Below, one piece after another: positions 33,366 through 42,150 of a DNA stretch of 64,000 nt (position 1 is the first letter of the stretch; each line of letters starts with the position of its first letter). The notes under the pieces are model-generated. The model saw nothing but the letters and a program-made list of their open reading frames with translations. It was not told the DNA's origin and searched no databases. The stretch comes from Agriterribacter humi (GTDB taxonomy: Bacteria > Bacteroidota > Bacteroidia > Chitinophagales > Chitinophagaceae). The translations under genes were made by a program, and so were the position numbers. The stretch spans positions 248,001 through 312,000 of the forward strand of contig NZ_VOHQ01000006.1 of assembly GCF_009192765.1 (NCBI RefSeq). The letters run 5' to 3'.

Positions 33366-33824
33366 TTTATAGTTTGTAGTTTTAAAGCCTGCTAATGAAA
33401 TGAAATTATGCTTACTATTTTAAAATTTGAAGAACTCGAAATTTGGAAGCAGGCAAGAGTGCTATCCTTAAAGATATTTCACTTTACTCAAAAGGAAAGT
33501 TTCGCAAAAGAATATAAGCTTAAGGAACAGATAAAATCTTCTGCCGGTTCTGTTATGGATAATATAGCGGAAGGGTTTGAAAGAGCATCAAGACTGGAGT
33601 TTGTTAATTTTCTTAGCATTGCCAAAGGATCATGTGGAGAAGTTAAATCTCAGTTGTGCCGCGTACTCGATCAAAAATTCATTACTGAGTCAGAATTTAA
33701 CGAGGTATATACTCAATACGAAGGATTGTCTGCCGGTATCGCGGCCTTTATGAATTACCTGAATAAATCCGGAATAAGAGGGCAGAAATTCCGTAATCGT
33801 GAGCCATAACTTCCAAACTATAAA
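33366..33824. repeat. 11-base inverted repeat flanking the four-helix-bundle gene
   Basis: TTTATAGTTTG at 33366-33376, immediately after the hisA stop, and its exact reverse complement CAAACTATAAA at 33814-33824, 15 bases before hisF. The words belong to the polar intergenic repeat family. The feature spans the two arms and the gene between them. Confidence 0.65.
33408..33809 (+). CDS. Four-helix bundle protein (S23 / 23S rRNA intervening-sequence family)
   Basis: A 133-residue helical protein with the family hallmarks FEELEIWKQAR near the start, QIKSSAGSVMDNIAEGFER (about residues 43-61) and FVNFLSIAKGSCGEVKSQL (about 67-85). The fold is shared with proteins encoded in 23S rRNA intervening sequences and with the Avd accessory protein of diversity-generating retroelements. 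Biochemical function is unknown; nucleic-acid binding is suspected for relatives. It is not a histidine enzyme, yet lies between hisA and hisF in the same direction, enclosed by an inverted repeat, so it looks like an inserted passenger. Confidence 0.88.
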   Translation: MLTILKFEELEIWKQARVLSLKIFHFTQKESFAKEYKLKEQIKSSAGSVMDNIAEGFERASRLEFVNFLSIAKGSCGEVKSQLCRVLDQKFITESEFNEVYTQYEGLSAGIAAFMNYLNKSGIRGQKFRNREP

Positions 33825-33838
33825 CCATAAATTATTCT

Positions 33839-34618
33839 ATGCTTTCCAAACGCATTATCCCCTGTCTTGATATTAAGGATGGGCGCACGGTAAAAGGCAC
33901 CAATTTTGTAAACCTGCGCGATGCCGGTGATCCTGTTGAACTGGGTGCATTGTATGCTAAGCAGGGCGCCGATGAACTGGTGTTTTTAGATATTACCGCA
34001 ACGGTTGAAAAAAGAAAAACCCTGAGTGAACTGGCTAACCGCATTGCGCACCATATCAATATTCCTTTTACCGTAGGCGGTGGTATTAGCAGCGTAGAAG
34101 ATGTAAATGTATTGTTACAAAACGGGGCGGATAAGATTTCTGTAAACACAGCGGCTTTTAAAAAGCCGCAACTTATCAACGAACTGGCAAAAGAATTTGG
34201 AAGCCAGTGCGTGGTGTTGGCCATAGATACCCGTAAGGAAGATGACGGAGAATGGTATGTATATCTGAATGGAGGAAGAACGAAAACTGAAATGAAATGT
34301 GTGGATTGGGCGAAGCAGGCCGTAGAGCTTGGTGCAGGAGAAATACTGTTAACGTCAATGAATCATGATGGCACCAAACAGGGCTTTGCCCTGGATATTA
34401 CACGCACATTATCAACACTCTTGCCCGTGCCTGTTATTGCCAGTGGAGGCGGTGGAACAATGGAGCATTTTGTAACTGTTTTTAATGAAGGCAAAGCCGA
34501 TGCTGCATTGGCCGCCAGCATTTTTCATTTTAAGGAAATAGCCATTCCGGAACTTAAGCAGTTCTTATTTGAAAATAATATTCCTGTGCGCATACTGCAG
34601 GAAAACATAAACAAATAA
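33839..34618 (+). CDS. hisF: Imidazole glycerol phosphate synthase, cyclase subunit
   Basis: A 259-residue TIM barrel. The catalytic Asp residues are in [15 protein letters not shown] and [13 protein letters not shown]; phosphate loops are TVGGGI and IASGGGG. It forms the imidazole ring with HisH and releases AICAR. It ends this his segment; the convergent DUF4249 gene starts its stop 133 bases on. Confidence 0.97.
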   Translation: MLSKRIIPCLDIKDGRTVKGTNFVNLRDAGDPVELGALYAKQGADELVFLDITATVEKRKTLSELANRIAHHINIPFTVGGGISSVEDVNVLLQNGADKISVNTAAFKKPQLINELAKEFGSQCVVLAIDTRKEDDGEWYVYLNGGRTKTEMKCVDWAKQAVELGAGEILLTSMNHDGTKQGFALDITRTLSTLLPVPVIASGGGGTMEHFVTVFNEGKADAALAASIFHFKEIAIPELKQFLFENNIPVRILQENINK

Positions 34619-34751
34619 TGGATGAAGTTATTGCCGGGGGAACCTTTGCGGAATAGCGGACGGAACCGTGAACGGAGCGTCGCCACATCAGTTACATCAG
34701 GGTGTTGCTGCCGGTAAAATAGTAAGCGCTGTTATTTGGCATGCTGCTGCA

Positions 34752-35729
34752 TTAATTCATTATGATAGTTGCAGCGCTGATGGCCAGCCCGCTAAAACAA
34801 CCCGTTACATTTTTACCGTTAATGGTATTCAATAAGGATGCAGGTGTAGACAGCGGACCACTGCTGTTCCTGGCTTTATTATAACTGTCCCAGAAATTAT
34901 ATACGCTTCTTGGCACGTTAGCCATGTAATAAGTGATGCTGTCGCCTTTCACAAAACCATAGGAGTTGGTAAGGTGCATGTAGCTGCCATTGTTATTTTC
35001 ATCCGAGTTGATGATTCTTTTGCTGGTGCCCAGGCTGCCCCAGCCAAAGCTTTTTTGATTATCACTGTGCCGCCAATAAAATAGCTGGCAGTTACCGGTA
35101 GTATCCGGGTCTTTAAAATGCACCGTAATGCGCCCTTTGTTGCTTCCATCTTCATCGGTATAATGATAATCGGTGCTCAGGTGCTCTATCGGTATTGGAT
35201 ATAATAAAGGGGTAGAAGCAGTATATGATTCGCCATCCACTTCAATCTCCAGCAAATAATATTTCCCGGAAATACCCCGCAAGGCCCGGGCCGGGTCGGT
35301 TTGCAGTTTGGGGTCTGTATAAATACCATCGCCGATGCCTGCAGGAACGTCGGGAAGCGTCGTTTCTTCTAAAATTACAGTAGAGCTCCTGTCCCACACT
35401 ATAGTATTGTTCTGCATTAAGCTGCCCTCTGATATTTTAACCATTGCATTTTTTACAGGGATACTGGAGATGTCGGCATTTTCAATGGTTTGGCTTTTGC
35501 TGAGAATTACATAGTTGTATGCCGGTATTTCAGTGTTAATGTAGGCTTCTACCACCAATTGCGGTTCGGTGTAGTCCAGGCCTATATCAAAATTTTTTTC
35601 ACAGCCCGTAAAGAGCAGCAGTATGCAACCGATAAATATAATATTCAGTGCCGGGTAATAAAACCGTCGTTTTAACGTGTTCAGGTTTACAGGTTGGTAA
35701 AGTTGTAAAGCCTTCTTTGCATCATTCAT
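34752..35729 (-). CDS. DUF4249 family outer-membrane lipoprotein
   Basis: A 325-residue lipoprotein with a late signal segment (ALNIIFIGCILLLFTGC, lipobox LFTGC near residue 43), preceded by a 25-residue charged stretch that may be an over-long start. The DUF4249 pattern LVVEAYINTEIPAYNYVILSKSQ is followed by a region rich in NENNGSYMHLTNSYG-like loops. The gene lies three bases after the TonB receptor; the pairing is common in Bacteroidota and suggests a receptor-associated surface lipoprotein. The ligand is unknown. Confidence 0.82.
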   Translation of the reverse strand: MNDAKKALQLYQPVNLNTLKRRFYYPALNIIFIGCILLLFTGCEKNFDIGLDYTEPQLVVEAYINTEIPAYNYVILSKSQTIENADISSIPVKNAMVKISEGSLMQNNTIVWDRSSTVILEETTLPDVPAGIGDGIYTDPKLQTDPARALRGISGKYYLLEIEVDGESYTASTPLLYPIPIEHLSTDYHYTDEDGSNKGRITVHFKDPDTTGNCQLFYWRHSDNQKSFGWGSLGTSKRIINSDENNNGSYMHLTNSYGFVKGDSITYYMANVPRSVYNFWDSYNKARNSSGPLSTPASLLNTINGKNVTGCFSGLAISAATIIMN

Positions 35730-35732
35730 ACC

Positions 35733-38111
35733 TCAAAATTTAAAATTCCATCCAATAGCAGGTGTAATGGGAAAGAGATACACCATTTTACCCTGCAGGG
35801 ATTTTTCTGATTGATTGATGTCCATATAAATAAAATAAGGATTCTGCCTGTTGTAAACATTATATACATTGAAATTCCAACTGCTGCTGAACCGCTTTTT
35901 TTTCTTTTGCCCTGGTGTATAGGTGGCGCAAATATCAAGGCGGTGATAGGCAGGTAAGCGATAATTATTGATCTCTTCATACTGATTCATACTGGTATAT
36001 GATGCTGTGCGTTGGCTTACGTTAAATCCCACATTATAATTCACTCTTCCTGTAGGCATGGTAAGCGCGTTGCCGGTGCCGAACACAAAAACGGATGAAA
36101 AATTCCACCGCTGGCTTAATGTATAATTTGCCACGATGCTCAGATCATGCGTTCTGTCGTAACGGTAAGGAAATGGTTTGCCGTTGTTCATTTCCGCATA
36201 CTTCCTTTGTGTTTTGCTTAATGTATAACCAATCCAGCCTGTTAATTTTCCTTTTTTCTTTTCAGCATACAGCTCTATTCCATATGCTTTTCCTTTTCCG
36301 AACATCATTTCGCCCTCAATATTCTGGTTGAGCAATAACTGGGCTCCCTGCTTAAATTCTACCTGGTTGTTTAAATCTTTATAATAAGCCTCCACATTAA
36401 ACTGGTACATATTGTTGCGGGTATTTCTGAAGTAACCTATGGAAACCTGTTGGGCGATACCAGGCTCAACAATTTGTCCGGCTGGTATCCAGATGTCGCT
36501 GGGAAAGGTTGCTCCACTGGTTGTGGCCAAATGCAGGTACTGGATGGTTTTGGTATACGAAAGTTTTATATTTGAAAGAGAAGATATGCTATAATCCAAA
36601 TTTAAGCGGGGCTCAGGGTATTGGTAATGCGCTATGCTTTCGCCTTTTTTATACAATTCTGTTTCTCCTGTTGGATTGCCATCATCATTATAGATTACTC
36701 TCTCGGTGGGTCCCACCTGGTTAAAATAACTGTATCTTAAGCCAGTTGCAGCACGAAGGCGTCTGCTTATTCTGAAGCTTGAGCTTAGATAGACGGCAGC
36801 TTCCCTGGCAAACTGATTGTTTATTTTTGTTTTAAATTCCTGGATGCCTTTTGTGATATCGCCTGCGCCCGGTTTAAACTTGTGCCAGATATATTGAAAA
36901 CCCCAGTTGAAGTTAAATTTATGGGATGGCGAATAGTTCCAGTCGTTTTTAACCTGGTAATCGTTAACAGCGGAGGTAAAAATATAATCCGAAAGATCAT
37001 AGCCGTAATAGCTGTCTAAGTCAAATGCGTTATAGATCATTGAAACAGATTGCTTCAGCTTTCCGTGCAGCATTTGTTGTTTCCAGGTGACCCCGGCAAT
37101 GGTATTTCCCCAGTTGGCATCGAATAAGTTGTTTTTATCGTTGGTGTATGAAAATTTGTCTTTCCCGTTGTAAAAAGTAAACAGCAGTTTATTGTTGTTG
37201 TTTATTTCATAATCAGCTCTCGCATTTATATCATAGAAATAGTATCCGTTATTGCCGATTCTTTTCTTTGCAAAGACTTTTGCCACCTGGTCAATATACG
37301 TTCTGCGGCCGCTTATGATGAAAGAAGCTTTGTTTTTAACCAATGGCCCCTCTATTGAAAGTTTGGACGAAATTAAACCGATGCCGCCGCTGATTTTCAG
37401 TGAATCTTTATCGCCCTCCCTGGTATCAATTGATATTACGCTGCTTAACCTGCCTCCATAAGCTGCATTCATATCGCCTTTTTTAACGCTTACACTTTTT
37501 ATGGCTTCACCGTTAAATACGCTGAAAAAACCTAAAAGATGATTCGGATTGTAAACAGGAATATCATCTAAAAGAATCAGGTTCTGATCGGGTCCCCCAC
37601 CTCGTACATATATGCCTGAGCCCGCTTCTCCCCCGCTTTTTATACCGGGCAACAGGGTAATTGTTTTTAACGGATCTGTTTCACCCAGAATTACAGGCAG
37701 TTTTTTTAACTGATCAATACCTAAAGAATAGAAACTCATTTCATTTTTGCTGTTGTTTTTTCCTGCGGTAACAACAACATTGCTGAGTTCGTTTTCCTTT
37801 TGAATAAGCACCAGGTTAATGGTAGTATCGGAAAGCAGGGTGATGTTCAGCAAGCGGCTGTAATATCCTACTGCACTGGCTTCTACCAGGTGATTTCCCT
37901 TTGCACAAACCTGCAACAATTTTCCGGTTGAATCGGCGAGCATACGATACCCGTCTATCTCAACAGTAGCATTGCTTACGGGAGTTTGTATGTTGTTTAA
38001 GATATGAATGCTTACACTAACGGTTTGGGCATTAGCAGTGTAAATGCACTGCAACAAACAAAGCAGTAGGAGACCTTTTACAAAACAATATGTTGTTCTG
38101 AGATTGCGCAT
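35733..38111 (-). CDS. TonB-dependent receptor with N-terminal carboxypeptidase-like domain
   Basis: A 792-residue outer-membrane receptor. After the signal peptide (MRNLRTTYCFVKGLLLLCLLQ..., ANAQ) comes a carboxypeptidase-regulatory-like domain (about 25-105). The plug follows, with LLPGIKSGGEAGSGIYVRGGGPDQNLILLD in pieces and VKKGDMNAAYGGRLSSVI. The remainder is a 22-strand-type barrel ending in aromatic FKF. I chose ATG at 38111; a TTG 36 bases upstream would also be in frame. It pairs with the DUF4249 lipoprotein. The substrate is not predictable. Confidence 0.9.
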   Translation of the reverse strand: MRNLRTTYCFVKGLLLLCLLQCIYTANAQTVSVSIHILNNIQTPVSNATVEIDGYRMLADSTGKLLQVCAKGNHLVEASAVGYYSRLLNITLLSDTTINLVLIQKENELSNVVVTAGKNNSKNEMSFYSLGIDQLKKLPVILGETDPLKTITLLPGIKSGGEAGSGIYVRGGGPDQNLILLDDIPVYNPNHLLGFFSVFNGEAIKSVSVKKGDMNAAYGGRLSSVISIDTREGDKDSLKISGGIGLISSKLSIEGPLVKNKASFIISGRRTYIDQVAKVFAKKRIGNNGYYFYDINARADYEINNNNKLLFTFYNGKDKFSYTNDKNNLFDANWGNTIAGVTWKQQMLHGKLKQSVSMIYNAFDLDSYYGYDLSDYIFTSAVNDYQVKNDWNYSPSHKFNFNWGFQYIWHKFKPGAGDITKGIQEFKTKINNQFAREAAVYLSSSFRISRRLRAATGLRYSYFNQVGPTERVIYNDDGNPTGETELYKKGESIAHYQYPEPRLNLDYSISSLSNIKLSYTKTIQYLHLATTSGATFPSDIWIPAGQIVEPGIAQQVSIGYFRNTRNNMYQFNVEAYYKDLNNQVEFKQGAQLLLNQNIEGEMMFGKGKAYGIELYAEKKKGKLTGWIGYTLSKTQRKYAEMNNGKPFPYRYDRTHDLSIVANYTLSQRWNFSSVFVFGTGNALTMPTGRVNYNVGFNVSQRTASYTSMNQYEEINNYRLPAYHRLDICATYTPGQKKKKRFSSSWNFNVYNVYNRQNPYFIYMDINQSEKSLQGKMVYLFPITPAIGWNFKF

Positions 38112-38584
38112 GCCAGTATTCACTTTTAAAATGGTACGAATGGACAACCTTTATGGTTGTGCCAGAGTTTTCGGCATGGCTTTTCACACGGATCGGGTGT
38201 TTCATGAAGTTGAAAGAACGGACTACAAGGTATTTATTTTAGCTAATTATTGTGTAAACCTGTATCTTTTTTTCGGCTGTTTGTGCCCATATTGAAGTAT
38301 TAATGCTGCTGTAAAGTGTAAGGGGGTGATCCACAAACTATTAAGGGGAAACACGTAGCGTTGACAAATGATACTTTTTTACCGAATCAATGAAAATGGT
38401 TCTTTAAAAGCCGCTTTTTTGCCAAAATAAAACCTGGGGGTGGGCTATTGGGCGATCATTCTTTGTTTTACTTGTTTTGATAAACCCGATGCGGGTACAT
38501 CATTAATTAGGGGAACCATTTGTGGTTGATACAATGATCCGGCATTTCCCGCTAACCCTTATTTTATATCTTTGCCGCTCAATT
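38112..38584. other. Divergent intergenic region, TonB receptor / hisIE
   Basis: About 470 bases with no convincing gene. It must hold the promoters for the receptor (minus) and hisIE (plus). No short-word repeats occur here, unlike most gaps in the window, consistent with those repeats marking transcript ends and intercistronic gaps rather than promoter regions. Confidence 0.45.
38545..38574 (+). promoter_or_regulatory. Probable promoter of hisIE
   Basis: TATCTTTG (38567-38574) is an exact TAnnTTTG -7 box ten bases before the hisIE start. A TTTC (38545-38548) stands in the -33 position with an 18-base spacer. No leader peptide or terminator lies between it and the gene, so this locus is not attenuated like hisG. 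Confidence 0.5.
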
Positions 38585-39187
38585 ATGAACATGAATATTG
38601 ATTTTAAAAAATACAGCGATGGATTAGTGCCGGCTGTAGTACAGGATAATGATACACAAAAAGTGCTGATGCTGGGTTTTATGAATGATGAGGCTTTACA
38701 AAAAACCATGAAGGAGGGAAAAGTTACTTTTTATAGCAGGAGTAAAAAAAGGTTATGGACCAAGGGAGAAGAAAGCGGGAATTTCCTGGAATTAAGATCT
38801 GTTGCCGCCGATTGTGATCATGATACTTTGCTGATCAAAGCCCATCCCCTGGGACCGGTATGTCATACGGGAGCAGATACCTGCTGGTCAGAAAAAAATC
38901 ACAACGAAAACTTTTTACAATACCTGGAAGATATTATTGAACTGCGGAAAAAAACTTCACCTGAAACTTCATACGTGGCATCATTGTTTTCCAAAGGCAT
39001 TAATAAAATTGCCCAGAAAGTAGGTGAAGAAGCGGTTGAAACGGTAATTGAAGCCAAAGATGATAACGATGCGTTATTCCTTAATGAGGCAGCCGATCTC
39101 CTGTTTCATTATCTCATTCTTTTAAACGCAAAAGGATACCGCTTAAAAGATGTTACCCGCCTACTGCAGGAACGGCATTCGAAATAA
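38585..39187 (+). CDS. hisIE: Bifunctional phosphoribosyl-AMP cyclohydrolase / phosphoribosyl-ATP pyrophosphatase
   Basis: A 200-residue fusion. The HisI half has VVQDNDTQKVLMLGFMNDEAL, the zinc-binding ADCDHDTLL and CHTGADTCW. The HisE half (from about residue 105) has KGINKIAQKVGEEAVETVIEAKD and EAADLLFHYLILL. It catalyses steps two and three of the pathway. The start at 38585 (MNMNIDFKKYSDG) was chosen because the longer frame runs through the promoter. Confidence 0.97.
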   Translation: MNMNIDFKKYSDGLVPAVVQDNDTQKVLMLGFMNDEALQKTMKEGKVTFYSRSKKRLWTKGEESGNFLELRSVAADCDHDTLLIKAHPLGPVCHTGADTCWSEKNHNENFLQYLEDIIELRKKTSPETSYVASLFSKGINKIAQKVGEEAVETVIEAKDDNDALFLNEAADLLFHYLILLNAKGYRLKDVTRLLQERHSK

Positions 39188-39209
39188 GAGAAAATTTTAA
39201 CTGCTTCCT

Positions 39210-39262
39210 GATGGTTGGGGGAAAGGTGTAAGGTGTAAGGTATGAGGTGTAGGGGGTAAGGC
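39210..39262. repeat. Short-word repeat downstream of hisIE
   Basis: A GGTGTAAGGTGTAAGG / GTATGAGGTGTAGGGGGTAAGG run in the G/T polarity, following the hisIE stop by about 25 bases. Confidence 0.5.
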
Positions 39263-39399
39263 AAAAGAAGAGTGCTACGTTTACTATTTTTAGAATAAAA
39301 TATGACACATGTCTGCTAACGGGCAATGCTATCCACCTGCGCCAGTTTGGAGGTTAAGCCGATAATCCAACATATTATCTGCAACCAATTGAATTCAGC

Positions 39400-39654
39400 A
39401 TGACGAATAGTTTTTGTAACTCAAATATTTTTCCTCATAGCTTTAACAGCAGGCGCTCATTTGATCTGGCAATGCGGGAATCTGTTGTAGATAAATTCAA
39501 TAGTAAAAAGCCACAGCAAAAAATGCAACTGATTCCTGTTGGACAGGCTTTGAATGGTGAACCATTAGTTACCGTCAGCGAAGAAACGGCGATCAGGCTG
39601 AAAACCATTGCGTGGGAGTCTGTTAAAAAATATAAAGCAAAGTGCAAGCCTTAG
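39400..39654 (+). CDS. Small hypothetical protein
   Basis: An 84-residue frame starting MTNSFCNSNIF, with a charged C-terminal half (EETAIRLKTIAWESVKKYKAKC). No signal peptide and no recognised family. It may be a real small gene or the tail of a decayed one; base composition is similar to neighbours. Confidence 0.3.
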   Translation: MTNSFCNSNIFPHSFNSRRSFDLAMRESVVDKFNSKKPQQKMQLIPVGQALNGEPLVTVSEETAIRLKTIAWESVKKYKAKCKP

Positions 39655-39743
39655 TAATATTCTTAAAACAGAATGGTGCAGATAAATCTCCGGAATTTGA
39701 TTGTATGGGATGCATAAAATTTGAAAACGGTAAAATAAGTTAA

Positions 39744-41252
39744 GTGAAAAAGCGAACAGCTATATTTAAATCTCTTTTGCCATTATTATTGTTTAGTGGA
39801 AACGCAGGAGCGTTCAGGTCTGATTTTCAGGAAAAAATAAAAGATCCGCAACAGGAAATCTTTGTTTCTCCTGCAGGAAAAGATTCGGACCCGGGTACGC
39901 TAAAAAAGCCATTGCGTACCATTCAAAAGGCAATAAACAAAGCCACTGCCGGAAAAACAGTTACATTGCTTGCAGGCGAATACAGCCTTAATGCCCCGGT
40001 TACCTTGTCAGCAAAAGGCACTCCCAACGGATGGATAACCCTGCGCGGAGCAAAAGGTGCTAAAGTAATCCTTGATGGAATAAAAATAAATATTCCTGAT
40101 TCCGGAATGTATCCAGGGAATAATGGATTAATACAAGTTCAGGATGCCGGATACATTCGCATTCAGAATATTCATGTGCGCAATTCGCATCGCGCCGGAA
40201 TCAATATTCAGGAAAGCAAATATGTGGATGTTGTAAACTGTATTTCCGAGAACAGCCTTTCACCGGGTATTGCTGCCTGGCAACGTTGTGAATATATCCG
40301 GGTTTTAGGAAATACGGTTATTAATGCCAATGATATGAAAATGAGCTGGACGCCCTATAAAGGACATGAAGCGCCACACGAGGCTATCAGCATGGCCGGA
40401 GCCCATCATTTTGAGGTTGCATGGAATCATGTTTACAACTGTCAAAAGGAAGGTATAGATGTTAAAGAAACCGCTGCATATGGCATTGTTCATCACAATT
40501 ATGTTCATCATCTCAAAAGGCAGGGATTGTATATAGATGGATGGTTTGGACAATTAGAGGAAATTGAGATGTATGATAACGTTGTGCATGACTGCGAATC
40601 GGGCATTGCTATTTCATCAGAAGAAGGACCCAATACTAAAAATATAAAGATCCATCACAACCTGGTATATAATAACAGGGCCTCGGGTTTGTTTTTTTCA
40701 AGATGGGGCGCTGATAATCCACGTGAAAATGTAGCGATTTACAACAATACATTTTATAGAAATGGCTGGGGGGTTAATTTTTCCGGCGATCCTCAATACT
40801 GGCTCAGCGGTGGGGGTTATTTGTATTCAACAAACCTTAAAAATGTTAGCATCATAAACAACATTTTCGCTCATAATTTCCCATTCGAAATTGGACACAC
40901 GTCACGTTTGGCAGGAAACTGGATTGCAGAAAAGAATATTAATATCAGTAATAATCTTATTCAGGATATAAACAAATTTAGTTATCCTATGTACCTGAAA
41001 ACATGGTTAAAGGATAGTGTATATGCAATGACCGGGACACATGCAATTTTAGACGATCCTCAATTTGCTGATCCGGAAAATGGCGATTTCAGGCTTAAAG
41101 CAAATTCACCCGCGGCACATGCAGGATATGCTTACCCGGCAAAGAATCCAACTGACTATTTAGGAGTTTTTCCTCCCGGTATTGGCAGGGATAATTTTTG
41201 GTGGACAGGTAAATTTCCTCCGGAGATTGATATAGAAAACTATGGAAAATAA
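39744..41252 (+). CDS. Secreted right-handed parallel beta-helix protein
   Basis: A 502-residue protein starting at GTG 39744, with signal peptide (MKKRTAIFKSLLPLLLFSGNAGA) and the early motif IFVSPAGKDSDPGTLKKPLRTIQKA typical of DUF1565/pectate-lyase-like beta-helices. Repeated INI-x-N and IHHN coils (IRIQNIHVRNSHRAGINIQES, IKIHHNLVYNNRASGLFF) build the helix. It is probably a polysaccharide-active enzyme or binding protein; catalytic residues cannot be named. No polysaccharide utilisation locus surrounds it. Confidence 0.85.
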   Translation: MKKRTAIFKSLLPLLLFSGNAGAFRSDFQEKIKDPQQEIFVSPAGKDSDPGTLKKPLRTIQKAINKATAGKTVTLLAGEYSLNAPVTLSAKGTPNGWITLRGAKGAKVILDGIKINIPDSGMYPGNNGLIQVQDAGYIRIQNIHVRNSHRAGINIQESKYVDVVNCISENSLSPGIAAWQRCEYIRVLGNTVINANDMKMSWTPYKGHEAPHEAISMAGAHHFEVAWNHVYNCQKEGIDVKETAAYGIVHHNYVHHLKRQGLYIDGWFGQLEEIEMYDNVVHDCESGIAISSEEGPNTKNIKIHHNLVYNNRASGLFFSRWGADNPRENVAIYNNTFYRNGWGVNFSGDPQYWLSGGGYLYSTNLKNVSIINNIFAHNFPFEIGHTSRLAGNWIAEKNINISNNLIQDINKFSYPMYLKTWLKDSVYAMTGTHAILDDPQFADPENGDFRLKANSPAAHAGYAYPAKNPTDYLGVFPPGIGRDNFWWTGKFPPEIDIENYGK

Positions 41253-41578
41253 ACGATCTGTTTAAACAATCCGGATCTTGGTTACCTTGCTTAGCTCGTT
41301 AACCGGTAGCTTAGGTGAGTTTAAATGCTACTAACGGATATTAAAATAAAGATATGAATAATAAGATGTTGGTTCTGATTGTAACAGTAGCTTTGTTTTC
41401 TTGCATGATTAAAATGAACAAATTTGTTTTTACCGTAACTCAATGCTGATATCTGACAGCCAACTTCCCGGGTTTAATATTTAAAAAGAAAGGTGAAAGA
41501 TTTCCGGAAGATTGATTATTCAATCGCTCCGCCTTACCTTTCACCTCTGACTTCTCACTTTTCACCTCTCACCATTCA
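41253..41578. other. Intergenic region with an orphan lipoprotein signal
   Basis: About 325 bases. It holds a short frame with a lipoprotein-type signal (41354-41449) and, next to the DUF2911 stop, a TTTCACCTCTGACTTCTCACTTTTCACCTCTCACCATTCAC run (about 41530-41578). The latter is G/T-rich on the strand transcribed from DUF2911. Confidence 0.45.
41354..41449 (+). pseudogene. Orphan lipoprotein signal peptide, probable gene remnant
   Basis: A 31-codon frame, MNNKMLVLIVTVALFSCMIK..., has a textbook lipoprotein signal (hydrophobic core then LFSC) but stops 14 residues after the cysteine. It is likely the 5' end of a deleted lipoprotein gene; a tiny functional lipopeptide is possible but unproven. 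Confidence 0.35.
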
Positions 41579-42100
41579 CTACATCACCGTAAAATCAGTT
41601 TCGGTATCACCCCATAATAAACTCACTTTCCCGCTTTCATCCACATTAATGGTAAATTTTTCTGCAAAAGCCGGGGCTTTAGCAGGTTTAACTTTTACCC
41701 TTAAAGCGTCCTTGCTTTCATCATATTTAAAAGCGCCCCATTGTTCCCATGTTTTATTGAATATAATTGTCCATTCATCATCACCTGCAATGGTAAACAA
41801 ACCATATTTGCCTGCGGGTAAGTCCTGTCCTTCAACTTTTATGTCTTTATCTGTTTCAAAAACAGTGGCCTTATTGGCTCCTGTACGCCATACCTTGCCC
41901 GGCAGCGGTTCAAGATCCTTACCAATGGTTCTGCCTTTTACAGATGGCTGGCTGTAATCAATTTTAATGGTAGCGCCGCTTGTTATTTTTGCCGAAGCAG
42001 TAGCGGGAGGACTGGCCGGAGCTTTATTATCCTGTGCGAAAGCCGTACCTGTTGTTAGCAGCAAAACTGCTATTGCCGGAAATAGGAATAATCTTTTCAT
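41579..42100 (-). CDS. DUF2911 secreted protein
   Basis: A 173-residue protein with signal peptide (MKRLFLFPAIAVLLLTTGTAFAQ) and the DUF2911 pattern: TIKIDYSQPSVKGRTIG, GKVWRTGANKATVFETDKD, LPAGKYGLFTIAGDDEWTIIFN and a final LWGDTETDFTV. The function of the domain is unknown. It is monocistronic, divergent upstream from nothing but co-directional with pdxJ 50 bases away. Confidence 0.9.
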   Translation of the reverse strand: MKRLFLFPAIAVLLLTTGTAFAQDNKAPASPPATASAKITSGATIKIDYSQPSVKGRTIGKDLEPLPGKVWRTGANKATVFETDKDIKVEGQDLPAGKYGLFTIAGDDEWTIIFNKTWEQWGAFKYDESKDALRVKVKPAKAPAFAEKFTINVDESGKVSLLWGDTETDFTVM

Positions 42101-42150
42101 ATTGTTGTAGTTTTTAATACTAAATTATCTCAATATTCATGCCATCAGTA

